Assembly (NCBI GenBank): GCA_949775045.1
Contig: OX459108.1
Span: 9,712,072-9,776,071 of the forward strand
DNA: 64,000 bases
Reading direction: 5' to 3'
Origin: Metridium senile
Taxonomy: Eukaryota > Cnidaria > Anthozoa > Actiniaria > Metridiidae
Positions 1 to 12,800 of the stretch are shown here, one piece after another; position 1 is the first letter of the stretch, and each line of letters begins with the position of its first letter. A program made the translations under genes and the position numbers. The notes below the pieces were generated by a model. The model was not told where the DNA came from. It was given only the letters and a program-made list of their open reading frames with translations, and ran no database searches.

Positions 1-691
1 CCTATAATTACCATCACCACCCCACCAACATCATAATCATCTTCATTCTCGTCATCATCAACCACATCAATATAATAAAGAATCTGCCACAGATGTAGAC
101 AAAACGTCAGTTAAAAAACACTCATGTGTGAAGACCATAATTGTCTAACTATACAAAAATAGTTGGAACCATGCTAGCATTTTGTCTCGTAGCGACTACT
201 TGTTTTCTGTTAAATATGAAAAATTGCCCTTCTTCCCCCACAACAATACAACCTCGTTCCCAAAGCCCTCTTGAAAAAGCGAAGGGAGAGGGCCCTGGGA
301 ACGAGGTTGACATCAATATTGCTGTGCATTGATAGCCTCCATCGCAGGCAACTCCTTTCCCTCCTCTGGGCTTCCTTTGTATCGGTTGTATTGACCGTGA
401 GGGGTCTGAGAAATGCCTTTCCCTTTCTTGCCCCATTCTCCGTCTCCTATTTTCCAAATCAGGAAGCCAATACACGACTGCATGCAGAGGTTAATGTATT
501 GATAGGGTAACCATAAAGCACCAATAATACCCCCCCGGAAGTGTCAGTATTTCAACAGTGCTCAATGATATTTTGGTTGTACCAGCACCTTTGTAAAAGA
601 TTGGTATGTTATGACCATCGCACACAAAAGCCTTAAGTCTACCAATTAAATGAATATAAATGTTTTTTTTAAATCATTAGGAAACATGAAA
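1..691. other. Left edge, no gene recognised
   Basis: AT-rich DNA with a short ATC-rich stretch at 1-60. An inverted repeat lies at about 249-306 (arms AACCTCGTTCCCA and TGGGAACGAGGTTG), and the overlapping ORFs look like repeat-derived sequence. Nothing here supports an exon. Confidence 0.5.
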
Positions 692-697
692 CTGTAC

Positions 698-819
698 CTG
701 TGCAGATGTCTGTGCTTTAGTAATGTGATAGTATGAACTATCTAATTTCAGAGCTGCTCCTTTATACATTTGAGTAACTCCTTCAACAAGACCACTTCTT
801 AGTTGAAGGTTTTTCTCTC
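698..819 (-). CDS. Candidate internal exon, possibly of the same leftward gene
   Basis: On the minus strand a 122-nt segment lies between an acceptor (TTTTAG before 819) and a donor (GTACAG, 692-697). It is open in one frame for 40 codons and includes LRSGLVEGVTQMYKG and LDSSYYHITKAQTSAQ, which reads like real protein. It starts by completing a codon with two bases, so it does not join in phase to the exon ending at 2429; a missing exon, a different partner or a false call are all possible. No family recognised. Confidence 0.35.
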
Positions 820-1078
820 CTAAAATGTTCAATTTATAGAATTAAAATTGGTTATCATGATTGACAATAGATTTCTCTACCCTGGGTGCCAGAGGATTTT
901 TATTGAAAAAAGAAACCGTTCCTCTGGAGTATGGTGTAACATTTCTCATGAAACAGCTAAATAATAATATCAAAATACACTGTATGCCTTGCTACTAACT
1001 CAAAGTGATTTGGTTTATTGAGTCAAAGTCCACTGTTTCCACACTACACACACTGACCTACACTGGAAGATGTGAATG

Positions 1079-1212
1079 TAGTGTCTGTACAAGTGTTGGT
1101 ATTGTGATGCTAAATTATTTGCAACCGTTTTCACAATAGATTTTTTTGATTTTCTTTGTTCTAATAGCAATGGTTGGTTGGCAAAACCATAACAAGCTAC
1201 ATCACTGTACAA
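1079..1212. repeat. Interspersed repeat, family also at 11915-12035 and 47455-47580
   Basis: Shared landmarks are GTACAAGTGTTGGTATTGTG, then GGTTGGCAAAACCATAAC, then ACATCACTGTAC. The copy at 47455-47580 is in the opposite orientation. Non-coding; probably a small DNA transposon derivative. Confidence 0.6.
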
Positions 1213-1420
1213 TCTCCTATAAATTTATCAGGATGAAAAACTCTGATCAACACAATTAACTCATTATTCCCCTAATTTTTGGTCATCTAGAACAATACAC
1301 TTATTTTCATACTTACTTAATTTTCTGTGGAAAGGCCTAAATTAGAAAAAAAGAAACCAAAACATTTCAATTTATTATTTCAGTTTATTGACTGAATTAG
1401 AATGGGTACACCAAACAACA

Positions 1421-1600
1421 AATATGATGATGGTGATAATGATGATAATAATGATGGTGATAATACTGATAATGATAATGATGATGATGATGATAATATG
1501 ATAATGATAATGATCAAATTAATGATGATAATGATGGTGAGGATAATGATGGTGAGGATAATGATGGTGATGATAATGATGATAATGATAATGACAAAAT
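1421..1600. repeat. GAT/AAT simple repeat
   Basis: About 180 bp of GATGATAAT-type trinucleotide sequence. It produces long ORFs on both strands that should not be read as genes. Confidence 0.9.
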
Positions 1601-1685
1601 AGTTATAGATGATACTAACATGAACAACACTCAACTAATAATGGAAATAAAGACAACAATCGAAACAAAACAACAACAAAAAAGA

Positions 1686-1812
1686 TCAGATTTCTCATGA
1701 CTATGGAAAACTCACAGCATGAACCCAGTCAAGGCACGGCAAGGCATGGTAAAATTCTAGAAAATATCACAGTCATGGCAAGGCACAAACAGTCATATAA
1801 AATCTGCTCTAA
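1686..1812. repeat. Fold-back repeat, second copy at 62490-62643
   Basis: Ends CAGATTTCTCATGACTATGG and CAGTCATATAAAATCTGCTC are imperfectly inverted. The core AAGGCACGGCAAGGCA is shared with the copy near the right edge of the window. Confidence 0.7.
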
Positions 1813-1832
1813 CAATACTAAGTAATTTATTT

Positions 1833-2270
1833 AATACAGTACTTACCCGCTTATAAGAACCTGCAATTTAAGAACCTGTTAGCCTAAAAATATCAATTTA
1901 GACCCCATTTACATAAGAACCTATTTAGCCTAAAATTTGAAACAGGTTCTTATTTTAGAAAATGAACCTCAAAAAATCTTCAGGCAAAAAGAAAAGACAT
2001 GACTCAACATTTAGCCTGATACTGAGAATTGAAATATCTACTAAAATGGGTCATGGTCACATACTGTCTAAAGGCCAGACCAGTTTTGGCATTAAATTAA
2101 TATACATGCCACCCTTCTACCAGCCACGGGTGTATAAAATATTTCTCATTAAATAAAAACCCATTTAAGAACCTAAATAGCCTAAAATTCCGATAAACAC
2201 CATTTACATAAGAACCCGTTTAGGCTAAATTTGAAAAAATGGGTTCTTATAAGCGGGTAAGTACTGTATT
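1833..2270. mobile_element. MITE-like element with terminal inverted repeats
   Basis: The left end AATACAGTACTTACCCGCTT is matched by its inverse AAGCGGGTAAGTACTGTATT at the right end, and further inverted copies of TTTAAGAACC / TAGCCTAAAAT lie inside. No transposase is encoded. Confidence 0.8.
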
Positions 2271-2428
2271 CATTTATCTATTTATTCATAAATTTATTTT
2301 TCAATAATATCTAACTGTCAAGTCTAGCCTATTACAGTTAGCTACTACCATTGCATATTAATTATTGTTAAATAAAATTGTAAAATATGTAGTGAATAAA
2401 GATGAATTGAATTGAATTAGGTACTTAC

Positions 2429-2751
2429 GTATCATATTTATAAACTAATCTATGTCTCTTAGTCCTCCCTGCTTTCTTTGCATCAATGGACAGTGCATTA
2501 GCATCTTTAGCCTCCTCCATCTCAGTCGTCAAGGTAACATGGTCGTCACCATCAAGTGCCTCCTCAGCCTCCATAGGTGAGGTATAGGGGTCCCCCTTTT
2601 GTGTGAAATCCCCCTCGTCTTCTTCATCTGTTTCGGACGCCTCCCCTGATACCATAGTACTTGCAACCATGGTGTTTTTCATAAACGAAGAGGCGTGGGT
2701 GGTGTCATCGTCAGACTCTGCCCCCTCTCCGGCAGTGACATTAGCTGCCAT
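2429..2751 (-). CDS. First coding exon of an unidentified acidic protein, partial gene running leftward
   Basis: Reading leftward from ATG at 2749-2751, 107 codons stay open and end at a consensus donor (GTAAGT, 2423-2428) in phase 2. The peptide opens MAANVTAGEGAESDDD and is very acidic for about 90 residues (runs such as SETDEEDEGD), then turns basic at KKAGRTKRHRLVYKYD just before the splice site. This looks like a disordered acidic N-terminal tail leading into a folded domain. I do not recognise the family. The frame is open upstream to 2847, so the start could be further up. The gene is divergent from ASCC3, with about 1.07 kb between the start codons. Confidence 0.5.
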
Positions 2752-2844
2752 GTATACTTTAAAAATAATGGATTTTATATTTTGAAGGATAGTGAGCATG
2801 TTAAAATATGTCTGAAGTGAGACGATTATTTCTAAAATTTTATT

Positions 2845-3020
2845 CATTCACTCATCCTTTCCTTCATTTATTTGATTTTTGTTTATTTTGTCTTGATGTA
2901 TTTACACATATACAATGTATATGTTTCTAAATTAAGTTATATTCATTCATTCTTTCATTCATTTATTTAATTTTTGTATTTTAATTATCTTGAGGTATTC
3001 ACACATATACAATGTATCCC
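2845..3020. repeat. Direct tandem duplication of about 97 bp
   Basis: Two copies (2845-2940 and 2941-3020) share ATTCATTCA, TTTATTTNATTTTTGT and ACACATATACAATGTAT. It lies in the gap between the two divergent genes. Confidence 0.7.
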
Positions 3021-3512
3021 CTAGAGTTTAATCCAAGAGCAAAGCTCGCTATTTAGTATAGTTCTTAGTAGCATATGTGGCAAAGTATAATTATCTTTTT
3101 ATTTTTTGCTATTTTTCAAATCAGGCAACTCAGACATTATCACCAAGTCGACATCAATGTTGGGTAAAGGTTTGTGTTGACTATCTTTTTTTAAACAAAA
3201 CTAAGAGCAATTTAATTAACAGAAACGTTTTTAAATATCAACAACAACAACAACAGCAACAACTCCAGATTGGGAAAGGTAGTCGCGAACTGCCTTGGCA
3301 AATTTTATCGTAAACAACACATAACATACAACAATTTCAAGTATTCGTCCCCTCTAATAGATGAGTTATATCTACTGGTACTTACGTTGGCACTTGTAGT
3401 CTTTTCGAGCTTTCTCAGTATTATCAATAAGCGGAAAAATGCACAATATTCATTCAGTGTCGAGAAAGACAGAGGTACAATAACACCGCAAATGCTGATG
3501 GGATAGCTAAAT

Positions 3513-3709
3513 TAACACAGGAAACCCAAAACACAATTTTCGAAACACATTTAATCTTTTACAACTTCAGTTTTGATTTTAGAAGTTTTGAAAATTCATG
3601 AAGGTGAAAGAAGGAGCTAGCGAACGAAAACAAATAAAATTTCAGTAGTTCTGTATTTTTTTCTGATCGAAAACAAAGTTTGATGTGCTTTAATGGGTTT
3701 CCTGTGTTG
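3513..3709. repeat. Inverted repeat just upstream of ASCC3
   Basis: AACACAGGAAACCCA at 3513 is inverted as TGGGTTTCCTGTGTT at 3694. It lies 115 bp before the ASCC3 start codon, so it may sit in the promoter or 5' UTR. No TATA box was seen in the interval. Confidence 0.6.
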
Positions 3710-3824
3710 TTTCTCGCTTTAGCTCCACTCAGCCAAACAAAGAACGCCTGGTGAAATTTGCCGGTGGTGCAATGATCGGTTTTTCACAGACTATCACCAT
3801 TTTCATGTGGTATTAGTTGTCTAA

Positions 3825-6800
3825 ATGAGACTTACAGAGCTCCCCCGTTTAACGGGGTCCTTAAGAGCTTTTTCTGGAGTATCTTCTCCGGGTTTAAGCA
3901 GTGGTTCTGATACAAGCAATGAACTGGTTTTGAAAAGACAACATAGAGCTCGCAGGCAAAGAGAAAAGGAGTTTTCTTGGAAACAGCTAAAGAGTCTTAT
4001 TCTCGAAACTGTTGCTGATGATCGAAATGCCAAAGAAGAGGTAGTATAATAGTTTAATAATTGAATATGTTTATTTTACGAGAAACTATACAATTTATTT
4101 GAAAGTCTAAGTAGTAGAGCAAGGTATCCAATCGATGAAAGCGATCATTGGATATTCAATTAATATCAATCGATATAATTATTTAATTGATATCGACTGG
4201 TAATAATTATCGATTGCTAATCAATAGCAATCGATGCCAATTAATCTATTGATTGTTATTGATAATCACAAATTTTTATTGATTGGTTATTTATCAATAT
4301 CACTTGATTTCGGTTCGTATTGATTGTAATTGATTATCAAATTCAGTGTTCGTTAATGTCATCTTACAAATGTATTTTGTGTTTGAAAAGGTAAGAACAT
4401 TGTTGAGAGAACTTCTACAAACGACTGGAGAACTTTGTAAGTTTAATATGTAAAAATTGTAGTTCTCTTTTTTTCTTCAAATCATCCAATTTGATTCATC
4501 CATCCATTCATCCATCCATTCTTTCAACCATCAATCCATTCATTTATTCATCAATCCTTCTGATTATTCATTCATTCAATTATATCCATTCATTCATCCA
4601 TCTATTCATTCATTCAATTATATCCATTCATTCATTCATCTATTCATTCATTCAATTATATCCATTCATTCATTCATTCATCTATTCATTCATTCATCTG
4701 TATACTAATTGGCCATCTCATTTATTTCTTATTAATTATGTATTCTCTCGTCCTTTGATCAATACTAATTAATTAATTCTCTTTTTTTAAATATAAAATT
4801 ACCTACCTTTCATTTTTTTTCATTTCAGACGGTGCCGATTCCTCACTAGAGGCAACAGAAGAAGCAGCCGTGTCAGTTTTCAACATACTTAAAGACTCCG
4901 ACCACTTTGGCCAATCAGAAACCAAGAATTTAAGATCCATATTTGGTGCCTTCCCAGCAACATCTGGTACCAAAGTATGCCATATTATAAGCACAATCAA
5001 GCAAATAACACCTTCTGAGAAAATAGACCAAGCTCTAAGAAACAAAACAGTGAAAGAACAGAAGGATGAAATCAAAGAATTTGGAGATGGGATTGTATTT
5101 CACTTGCAGGAAAAACGTAAACTTCAAGTCATTGAGTTGTGGAGTTCTGACTCAGAAGAAGAGAACAGCTCCAAAGTGGATGACTTTCTGAAACTAAAAC
5201 ATAAAAATAGCTCTGTTAAGGATTCAAAAAGTGAGCAGTCACATTCTATTAAGCATTCTTGGTTGATTGAAGAATGTGAAAAGCATACTTCATCCTCTAA
5301 AGGAGGGCTATGCACGGAGGATCTGTTTTCTGCTTTATTTGATATGCTGAGCTCAGAGAGGACTAGTGAGGAGATACAGAATGACTTGCTTGAGTTGTTG
5401 GGTTTTGATGCCATTGAGTTGATTACTAGATTACTAAAAGAGAGATTTAACATTGTGAATGCTATTATTGATGGAGAAAAAGGCTCAGGTAAGAAAAGAT
5501 AAAATTGGTTCTTTTTGGGTATAAGGATACCAAATTGATTACCAAAGTGATGATGACGTCACAATTTTTTGTAATCTTTTCGTATTCAGACTACTTCTAT
5601 CATAGAATGCCAGTCAAAATATAAGCTGCCTAAAATTTGGGATCATTTGAAATGGCCGAAATATGAATTTTTGAATGTGGATTTCACTCAACACAAAGTC
5701 TCTTATTTTTTGCCTGGTTACAACCGGTTAGAAGAGACTTTGTATGGAGAAACTTTTACATTCAAAAATTCATATCTCAGCCGTTTCACACTGTACTCAA
5801 ATGATTCCAAATTTCCAGTCAGCCTATTTTTGACTAGCATTTAATTCTATGATGAAAATGATGTGAATAGGAAAAGCCAAAGTGTGACGTCACACTTTGG
5901 TACTTTATACTGATCATGGTAGAAATTTTATGATAAAAATACTTTCATTGTTACAAAAAGCAATGAAAATTAACTGAATGAGTTGATAAATTAATGATTT
6001 GAATTAGTATATCATAGCCCCTCTGCAGACTGCTCCTCTATTTTTTTATTTGGTTTCCTGTTTCATAGAAAAGAGACTAACTGGGGATTAGACTGGTTCC
6101 CAGTCTCTCTTCTTTAAAACAGGAAGCCCAAAATTAAAAAAGAGGAGTTGCCTGTAGAGGTAGCTTTAAAGTTTATAAAAACATTCAATAAATATATGAT
6201 TGATTGATTGATTGAATACATGGGTATAACAGTGATTTAAATGAATGAACAACTGAGTAAATAAAGGAATATTAAATGAAATGAAAGAATGAATGAACGG
6301 ATGAATGTGAAATAGTGAATAAATAAATGATTAAGAGAATAAATGAATGAATGAACAAATTTATAATTGAGTGGATGAATAATGCAAGAATTGATGAAAA
6401 AAATGGTTGGATGAATAAATGAGTAAATAGATGTCTAGGATAAATGAAATCAAATAATATCATCAATAAATGAATCAATAAAACAAGGGAAAAATAAGCA
6501 AATAATATTTTTTTACAAAATTATTGCTATTATACAACTTCAGAGAAAGAACTACATTGTATTAGTATAAGGAAGGAAGGAGAAAAAAAAAAAAAAGGAT
6601 TGCAAACAAATAAAGATCGGCATGTTTTTTTTTATCAATAAATGACTTTCAATAAATGTAATAAATAATTTAGTTGATGTGATTGTTTATCAACTGCAAA
6701 GATTCCAGAAAAACATTCAAGAATGCTGATACCAAGACAGCTGATAACCAACAACCCATATATGGACGGCAAGTTGTTATTCAGGTTAGCATTTTGCTAG

Positions 6801-9800
6801 TAAACTTAGTTGGAAATCAAGTTAGTTGTAATAGACTTATAGTTGATTTTTTAAAAAGATATTGTGTTGTTGGAAATTTGTTTGAAGTTTTTTATGTTTT
6901 CAGTCCTAGTCTACTCTCAAACCAACAATCAACCTTCAATTAATATTCAACTGTGTCCCAATTAAACTTATTTCTTTGTTTGAAGTTTTTTTTCTTTTAT
7001 TGGACCAAATCTAATTAAACTAACAATAAGTTAAGCAATTATTGGACGAGGTTCAGCAAAATATTGTACTGAACAAGCGTTAGTGCACATGAGCAGAATA
7101 GTATTTGCACAAAACGGCTTGAAACATAATTTGTAGGTAGTTATTTGCAGTTCCTTCAGCCAATCAAAATGATGGAAAAAAATAATATGAATGATAACCA
7201 ACCTTAATAGTCTGGCAGATTGTTAAAAAATAGTGGATTTGCAGATAAATTGCTTGATATCTTCTAGAAAATATTGGATATGGACCCCAATGATCTAGAT
7301 CTTTCCATAAAGACAGCTAGATGTGATTTACATGTATTGAATGAAAACATGAAAACGAGACTGAAGATTTTGTTTTCGTAATAATGATTAGTATTCAATT
7401 GTGCCCCAATGATTTATAAACTTTTTCCTTTAGTCTGAAGAAGAGAAGCAATCTATGAAACAAGCCAGGAAAGAAGAAAGAAGACAAGCGCGCCACAACA
7501 AAACTGGCAATGATGATGGTGTTGACCATGAAGCATATTTGAGAGACATTGGATTTGATCCTGAAATCATGGCTGCACAGAGGTGAAGATGACAGTTGAC
7601 AGATTATTGTATTTGTCAATGATTTTTTAGGAAATGAAGAATTGAGTTGCATCAGCAAAGGCATGTGGGATTGTAACATGATACAAAAATAACAAAAGGA
7701 CGTTACTGTCCCATGTAATGATCCTGAATGCCTTTGTGGAGCTTAACTTGAGCCTGGACGCATATCATTTCTGCACTACCGAATGGATATGATGTGTATA
7801 TATATGGAAATTCACTATGGAAGATATGAATTCAAGCAGCAAATGATCAATATTGAAGTTTTTCTAACTTTGTTGGGTTTTTCAACATATTTATTTCTGT
7901 GCTGATATTATTTACATATAACATATCATTTATTTCAACTTTTTAAGCTTGCAACATATATATTCCCCCGAATCAAAATATGGCGACCAATCTGAATAAC
8001 AATTGTTCTTGGCTTGCTAGCCTCTCATACATATACATTATATAATAATATTGTACATAATATTGTGTTTCAACATGAGCATGAGTCTAGACAGTCGAGA
8101 ACAATAGCATCCAGCCATATTTCAATTCTGTCTATATTATTTTATAGTTGAATAAACGAGCAGGAGTGTTTTATCAAGATTTAACACACTCGTCGCGATT
8201 TCTTTTGTCAATTTCTCATGAATTATTAATTTGTTTTTAAACATTTAATAAATGTTCACATCTTTAGGGAGTCATCTCTACACCATGCTAGTACTGCATC
8301 GTTGTTCTCCAAGAAAGAAAGACAAGTCAGACCACGTGAAGTTTTTCCACATGTTTACGATGCGGCTCGGGATTCACAGAATGACGTTGGCTTTGTAGCA
8401 GGCGCAAAGGTAACCAGGCCTCTCGTAAATCTTATTTTAAAGTTTAAATGGAAACTGCCATGTAAAGTAGTATAGGCTGCATCGAGTTTGATATAAACTA
8501 TAGATGATAGAAAATACGTTGTAACAACGTAAATATTGACTTAAATTTACTGACTTTTTGAGCTTTAATCCTTGTTGTGGCAAGGAAAAACAACAACACA
8601 TCAAACAAGCTCAATCCACATATTATCCATGTTCAAGCTAGGGCTTTAACCCAGGCAACATTGTCCCGATGCCAGGCTCAAGGTTTTTTTTCAGGGTGAT
8701 TCGGTTTATCACCATCCACAAAAATCAACATGTGAGAAGAGTTGAACGCTAATTAAACACATTTAATGTAGGAGTAGTGAGTCTCCCCAACTATCAAAAT
8801 GTTTATGATAAGTCCTGTGCATTTTCATGTACAATCTTGGACATAAATGTTGACACTGTTTGAAAACTTAATCATTTTTTTGCATTTTCGTCGCTAAATG
8901 TCACTAGAACGATCGTATTTTGATACCCCCTTCCCCCCAATGCAATGTTGTGTTCCCTGAAGGTGTTTCTATCTCAGGAATATCAACATTGTTCAGGGGT
9001 GGGGGAGGTAGGGGAGAAAATGGTTGTGAAATTGATAGTATCAAGCATTTACAGCGAGTGTCAACTATTTATGTCCAAGATTGTAGTCTGTATTGTAAAT
9101 CTGTTTTGTAAGTCTGTTTTGCAAGTGTAATTTGTAACTAATATGTGCCCAATAAAGCTATTAAAACAAATAATAGGACACTTGTTTCTGCCTATAAGAT
9201 GGAAACATTATAAAGTGGTTTATGTTATCTATTTTAGCCAGTTGTTGACGAGGCTGTATTTCCTTATTTCCTTAGATACATCTACCATCAAATGCAAAGC
9301 GTAAGATCACAAAAACTTACGAAGAGGTAGCAATCCCTCATAGTGATACTGCACCTGTTCGAGTTGGAGAGAGACTGGTTCCTATTAAAGAATTGGATGA
9401 GGTAATTTCAAATAGCTAATAATCGTTATCATTATCATTATAATTATCGTTATCATTATCGTTATCGTTATCGTTATCATTACTCGTTACTAAATATTAC
9501 CAAATTTCTTAAAAAATCAATTGCATACCCAATCAATATCCCCAACCTGTCTTTTTCTTATCTTTGTTATCAGATTGGCCAAGTAGCGTTCAAAGGAACG
9601 AAAACACTCAACAGGATCCAATCAATAGTCTATGAAAACGCATATAACACTAACGAGAATCTGCTGATCTGTGCTCCCACGGGCGCAGGTAAAACTAACA
9701 TTGCAATGTTGACCATTGTAAGAGAGATCAAGCAGAATATTGAAAATGGGGTCATCAAGAAGGACAAGTTTAAGGTAAGTGATATATTTGTAGAGTATTC

Positions 9801-12800
9801 TGGCCGTACTTTGATCATTTTTTATGGTAAAATCTGCACTTTACAGCGCGAGGCGCAAAAGTTTGACCACATTTAATGTATTCGCATACTTCTATGCACG
9901 GGAGTTTGTACTTTAAACAGACAGATTTGATGTGAAGTTGTCTGATTTTACCGAATAAGGCGTGTAAAAACTTGTTTCGCAGCATAAAGTCCGTGCATAG
10001 AAGTATGCGAATATATTAAAAGTGGTCATACTTTTGCGCGTCGCGCTGTAAGAGAGTTTGGAAAATTATTTTTAATAAGTAAAATGACAATGAAAATAAT
10101 TTGTTTACTTGAAAGTTCTAGACTGCGAAACATTCCCTACTTTTAAGAGAAAATTCTGAGGAAACGAGTGAAGTCAGTTTGTTTGAGAAAGAGTAAGGAG
10201 ATGCTTGACTTACGAGAGGAAGCAAGAAGAGAAACTCACTCGTACGTCATTCCTCTTTCTCATTCTCTCGGACAAAACTTAGCCTGACGCAGGCTACCAA
10301 AACTTTACTTGGTTGAACATTATCTCGTTTGATTGGAGTTTTCGCGTAAAAGTAGGGACTGTTTTGTAGTCTAACAATGGTACTACAATGATGTACTAAA
10401 AAAGAGAGGGTGAAAGGGAGTGCTAGAGTGCTAGTGCTAGCAATGCTAGTTATTATGTCACTGTAAAACACATTTAGACCCCGTCTACACGGATCCGGAT
10501 ACTTTTGAAACCGCATACTTTTTGATGCGAATCGGCGTATCGTCCACACGAATCCAGTGAATCCGGTCACCGAAACCGCATACTTTTACTTGAATCCTCC
10601 GGATACGCGGATTCGTGTGGACGCAAATATTTCTATGCGGTTTCAGCCGTATCGGATTCGTGTAGACGAGGCCTTAGACAATCTAAAATTGCAAGTGTGA
10701 AGTGTAAGTAAGAGCGAACTGCACTGGTTTTCTAAGAAAACAATTAGAGTACAATAATGCTTTCTAAACTTGCTGTCTTTTTATATGGAACATTTTTGAA
10801 GTTTTTGCATTTTGAAGTGGCGATGTTTCTTCTAATCAAATAAACTAGTGATTTTACTTATTTTAGATTGTGTATGTGGCTCCAATGAAAGCTTTGGCAG
10901 CAGAGATGGTTCGTAATTTCGGTCAGCGGCTTGCACCTCTTGGTATCTCTGTACGTGAGTTGACTGGTGATATGCAGCTGACCAAGTCAGAAATACTTAG
11001 AACACAGGTAATGGTTACAGCTATTTCCAAAAAGGTTGTCCAAGCTTAAGCAACAAGCATCAAACCAAGGCCGAAATGTTTGCTGGTTTTGAGCTGGTAA
11101 TCTATTGAAATCAGTCTGTTTTCAAGAGAGCTAATAGCATAATAATGTGTAAGATTGTCTTACAACCAATTCTGTTGATAACAAGACTGATTTCAATACG
11201 TAAGCGACAAGCATTAAGCCAAGGCCTAAATGTTTGCTGGTTTTGAGCTGGTAATCTATTAAAATCAGTCTGTTTTCAAGAGAGCTACTAACATAATAAT
11301 GTGTAAGATTGTCTTACAATCAATTCAGTTGACAACAAGACTGATTTCAATACATTAAAAGCACAAAACCAGCATTCATTTGGTCCTGGCTGATGATGAT
11401 GATGATGCGTCTTTATTTAATGAGGGTAAAAACATAGTTACTGGTTTCCCAGTAGTTTTCACTATGGCCCTCTTATTACTACTATGAAATTTACAAGAGA
11501 AGTATATGATTAGTAAAATTACAAATACGTTAATTACATTAATTACAAGAATAAAGATATTAAATAGTAAAGATTATAAATACGTGCGTTAATTACATTT
11601 ATAACAAGAAGATAATCGGTGTTTGAAAGGTTGCAATATATTAATATATAGAAGTAAATGCATGTGCACTTATCAAGTGACTATCAATTGATTAAGTCAA
11701 TAGGTGTTTTTGACTGTAAAGTGTGCAAGTTTCTTATTTTCTTATTTTCTCATTTTCCTTGATGCTTGCTGCTTGTTCACGTATGTGAAATGCGCTATAG
11801 GTGAGCGTAGTGTTTACGCTATAAAAATGCACTGGTTAAACCAACCACTAAAAATGGTTTTCTCAGACTCAAATTTAATAATATATTTTAAAGTCTGTTT
11901 TAACCAGTACGTTGTTACAGTGTACAAGTGTTGGTATTGTGATACTTTGACAACCATTTTAACAATGTATTCTTTGATTTTCTTTGTTAAATAACAATGG
12001 TAGGTTGGCAAAACCATAACAAAATACATCACTGTACGTCCACTATACAAGCACAATATTACATCGTAATTGTAATGTGCATTAATTGAGACGTATTTGA
12101 AATGCGCTATATAAGCTCCACATTATGATAGCATTTTTCACGGTTACTAAAACTGAATAGATATTGCAAAGCCTTGTTGGATGGAAATGCGGACAAACTT
12201 TGTAAAGGCTTCGATTACAAGGAAAAGAAGATCAATATCAGTCGAATAACCATAGTTTTTCCATGAATTACAAACAACAAGACAAAAAACATTGTTGCAG
12301 CATATTAGTATGTATTTTGGGGTTGGCTTGTCCGCATTTCAATCCCATAATGCATCATCGTGACGTCATCTGTGGAAAGCGCTATTACATTACACCATCG
12401 ATGGTTACATCATTATACTCAATTTGTACTAATAAATGTTACCGTTGATAGATGCTGGTAACCACGCCTGAAAAGTGGGACGTGGTAACAAGAAAGAGTA
12501 CTGGTGACGTTGCCCTTGCTCAGATTGTCAAGCTGCTTATTATAGATGAGGTTCACTTGTTACATGATGATAGAGGGTCCGTTATTGAATGTTTGGTAGC
12601 AAGAACACTAAGACAGGTAAATTCCAAAACTTATATTATATATCTTATCTATTTCAATGTCACGTGGATCATTTTTAGAACAAATGCTTTATTCCCTAAG
12701 GTTTTGAATAGTCTCATTCACAGTTCCTTGCGCCATCTTGAAAGGTAGCCGGGCCTTTGCATTAAAGCTAGCCGGCGTAGCAAGCGTTTCATTTTGGGGG

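Larger units (their letters stand above)
3825..9401 (+). other. ASCC3: ASCC3 N-terminal region, coding exons 1-7
   Basis: Exons 3825-4040, 4391-4436, 4829-5488, 6702-6784, 7434-7582, 8268-8409 and 9276-9401 encode residues 1-474. This part lacks helicase motifs; in the family it contacts ASCC2 and precedes the first cassette. Conserved landmarks are [12 protein letters not shown] at the start, SIFGAFP in exon 3, IYGRQVVIQ in exon 4, FPHVYDAAR and FVAGAK in exon 6, and YEEVAIP in exon 7. Exon 2 is only 46 nt and is assigned by its good splice sites and by phase (0 to 1), so it is the least certain exon. Confidence 0.9.

Noticed and set aside
149..475. 108-codon minus-strand ORF
   Set aside because: It spans an inverted repeat and has no splice sites or domain; it looks repeat-derived.
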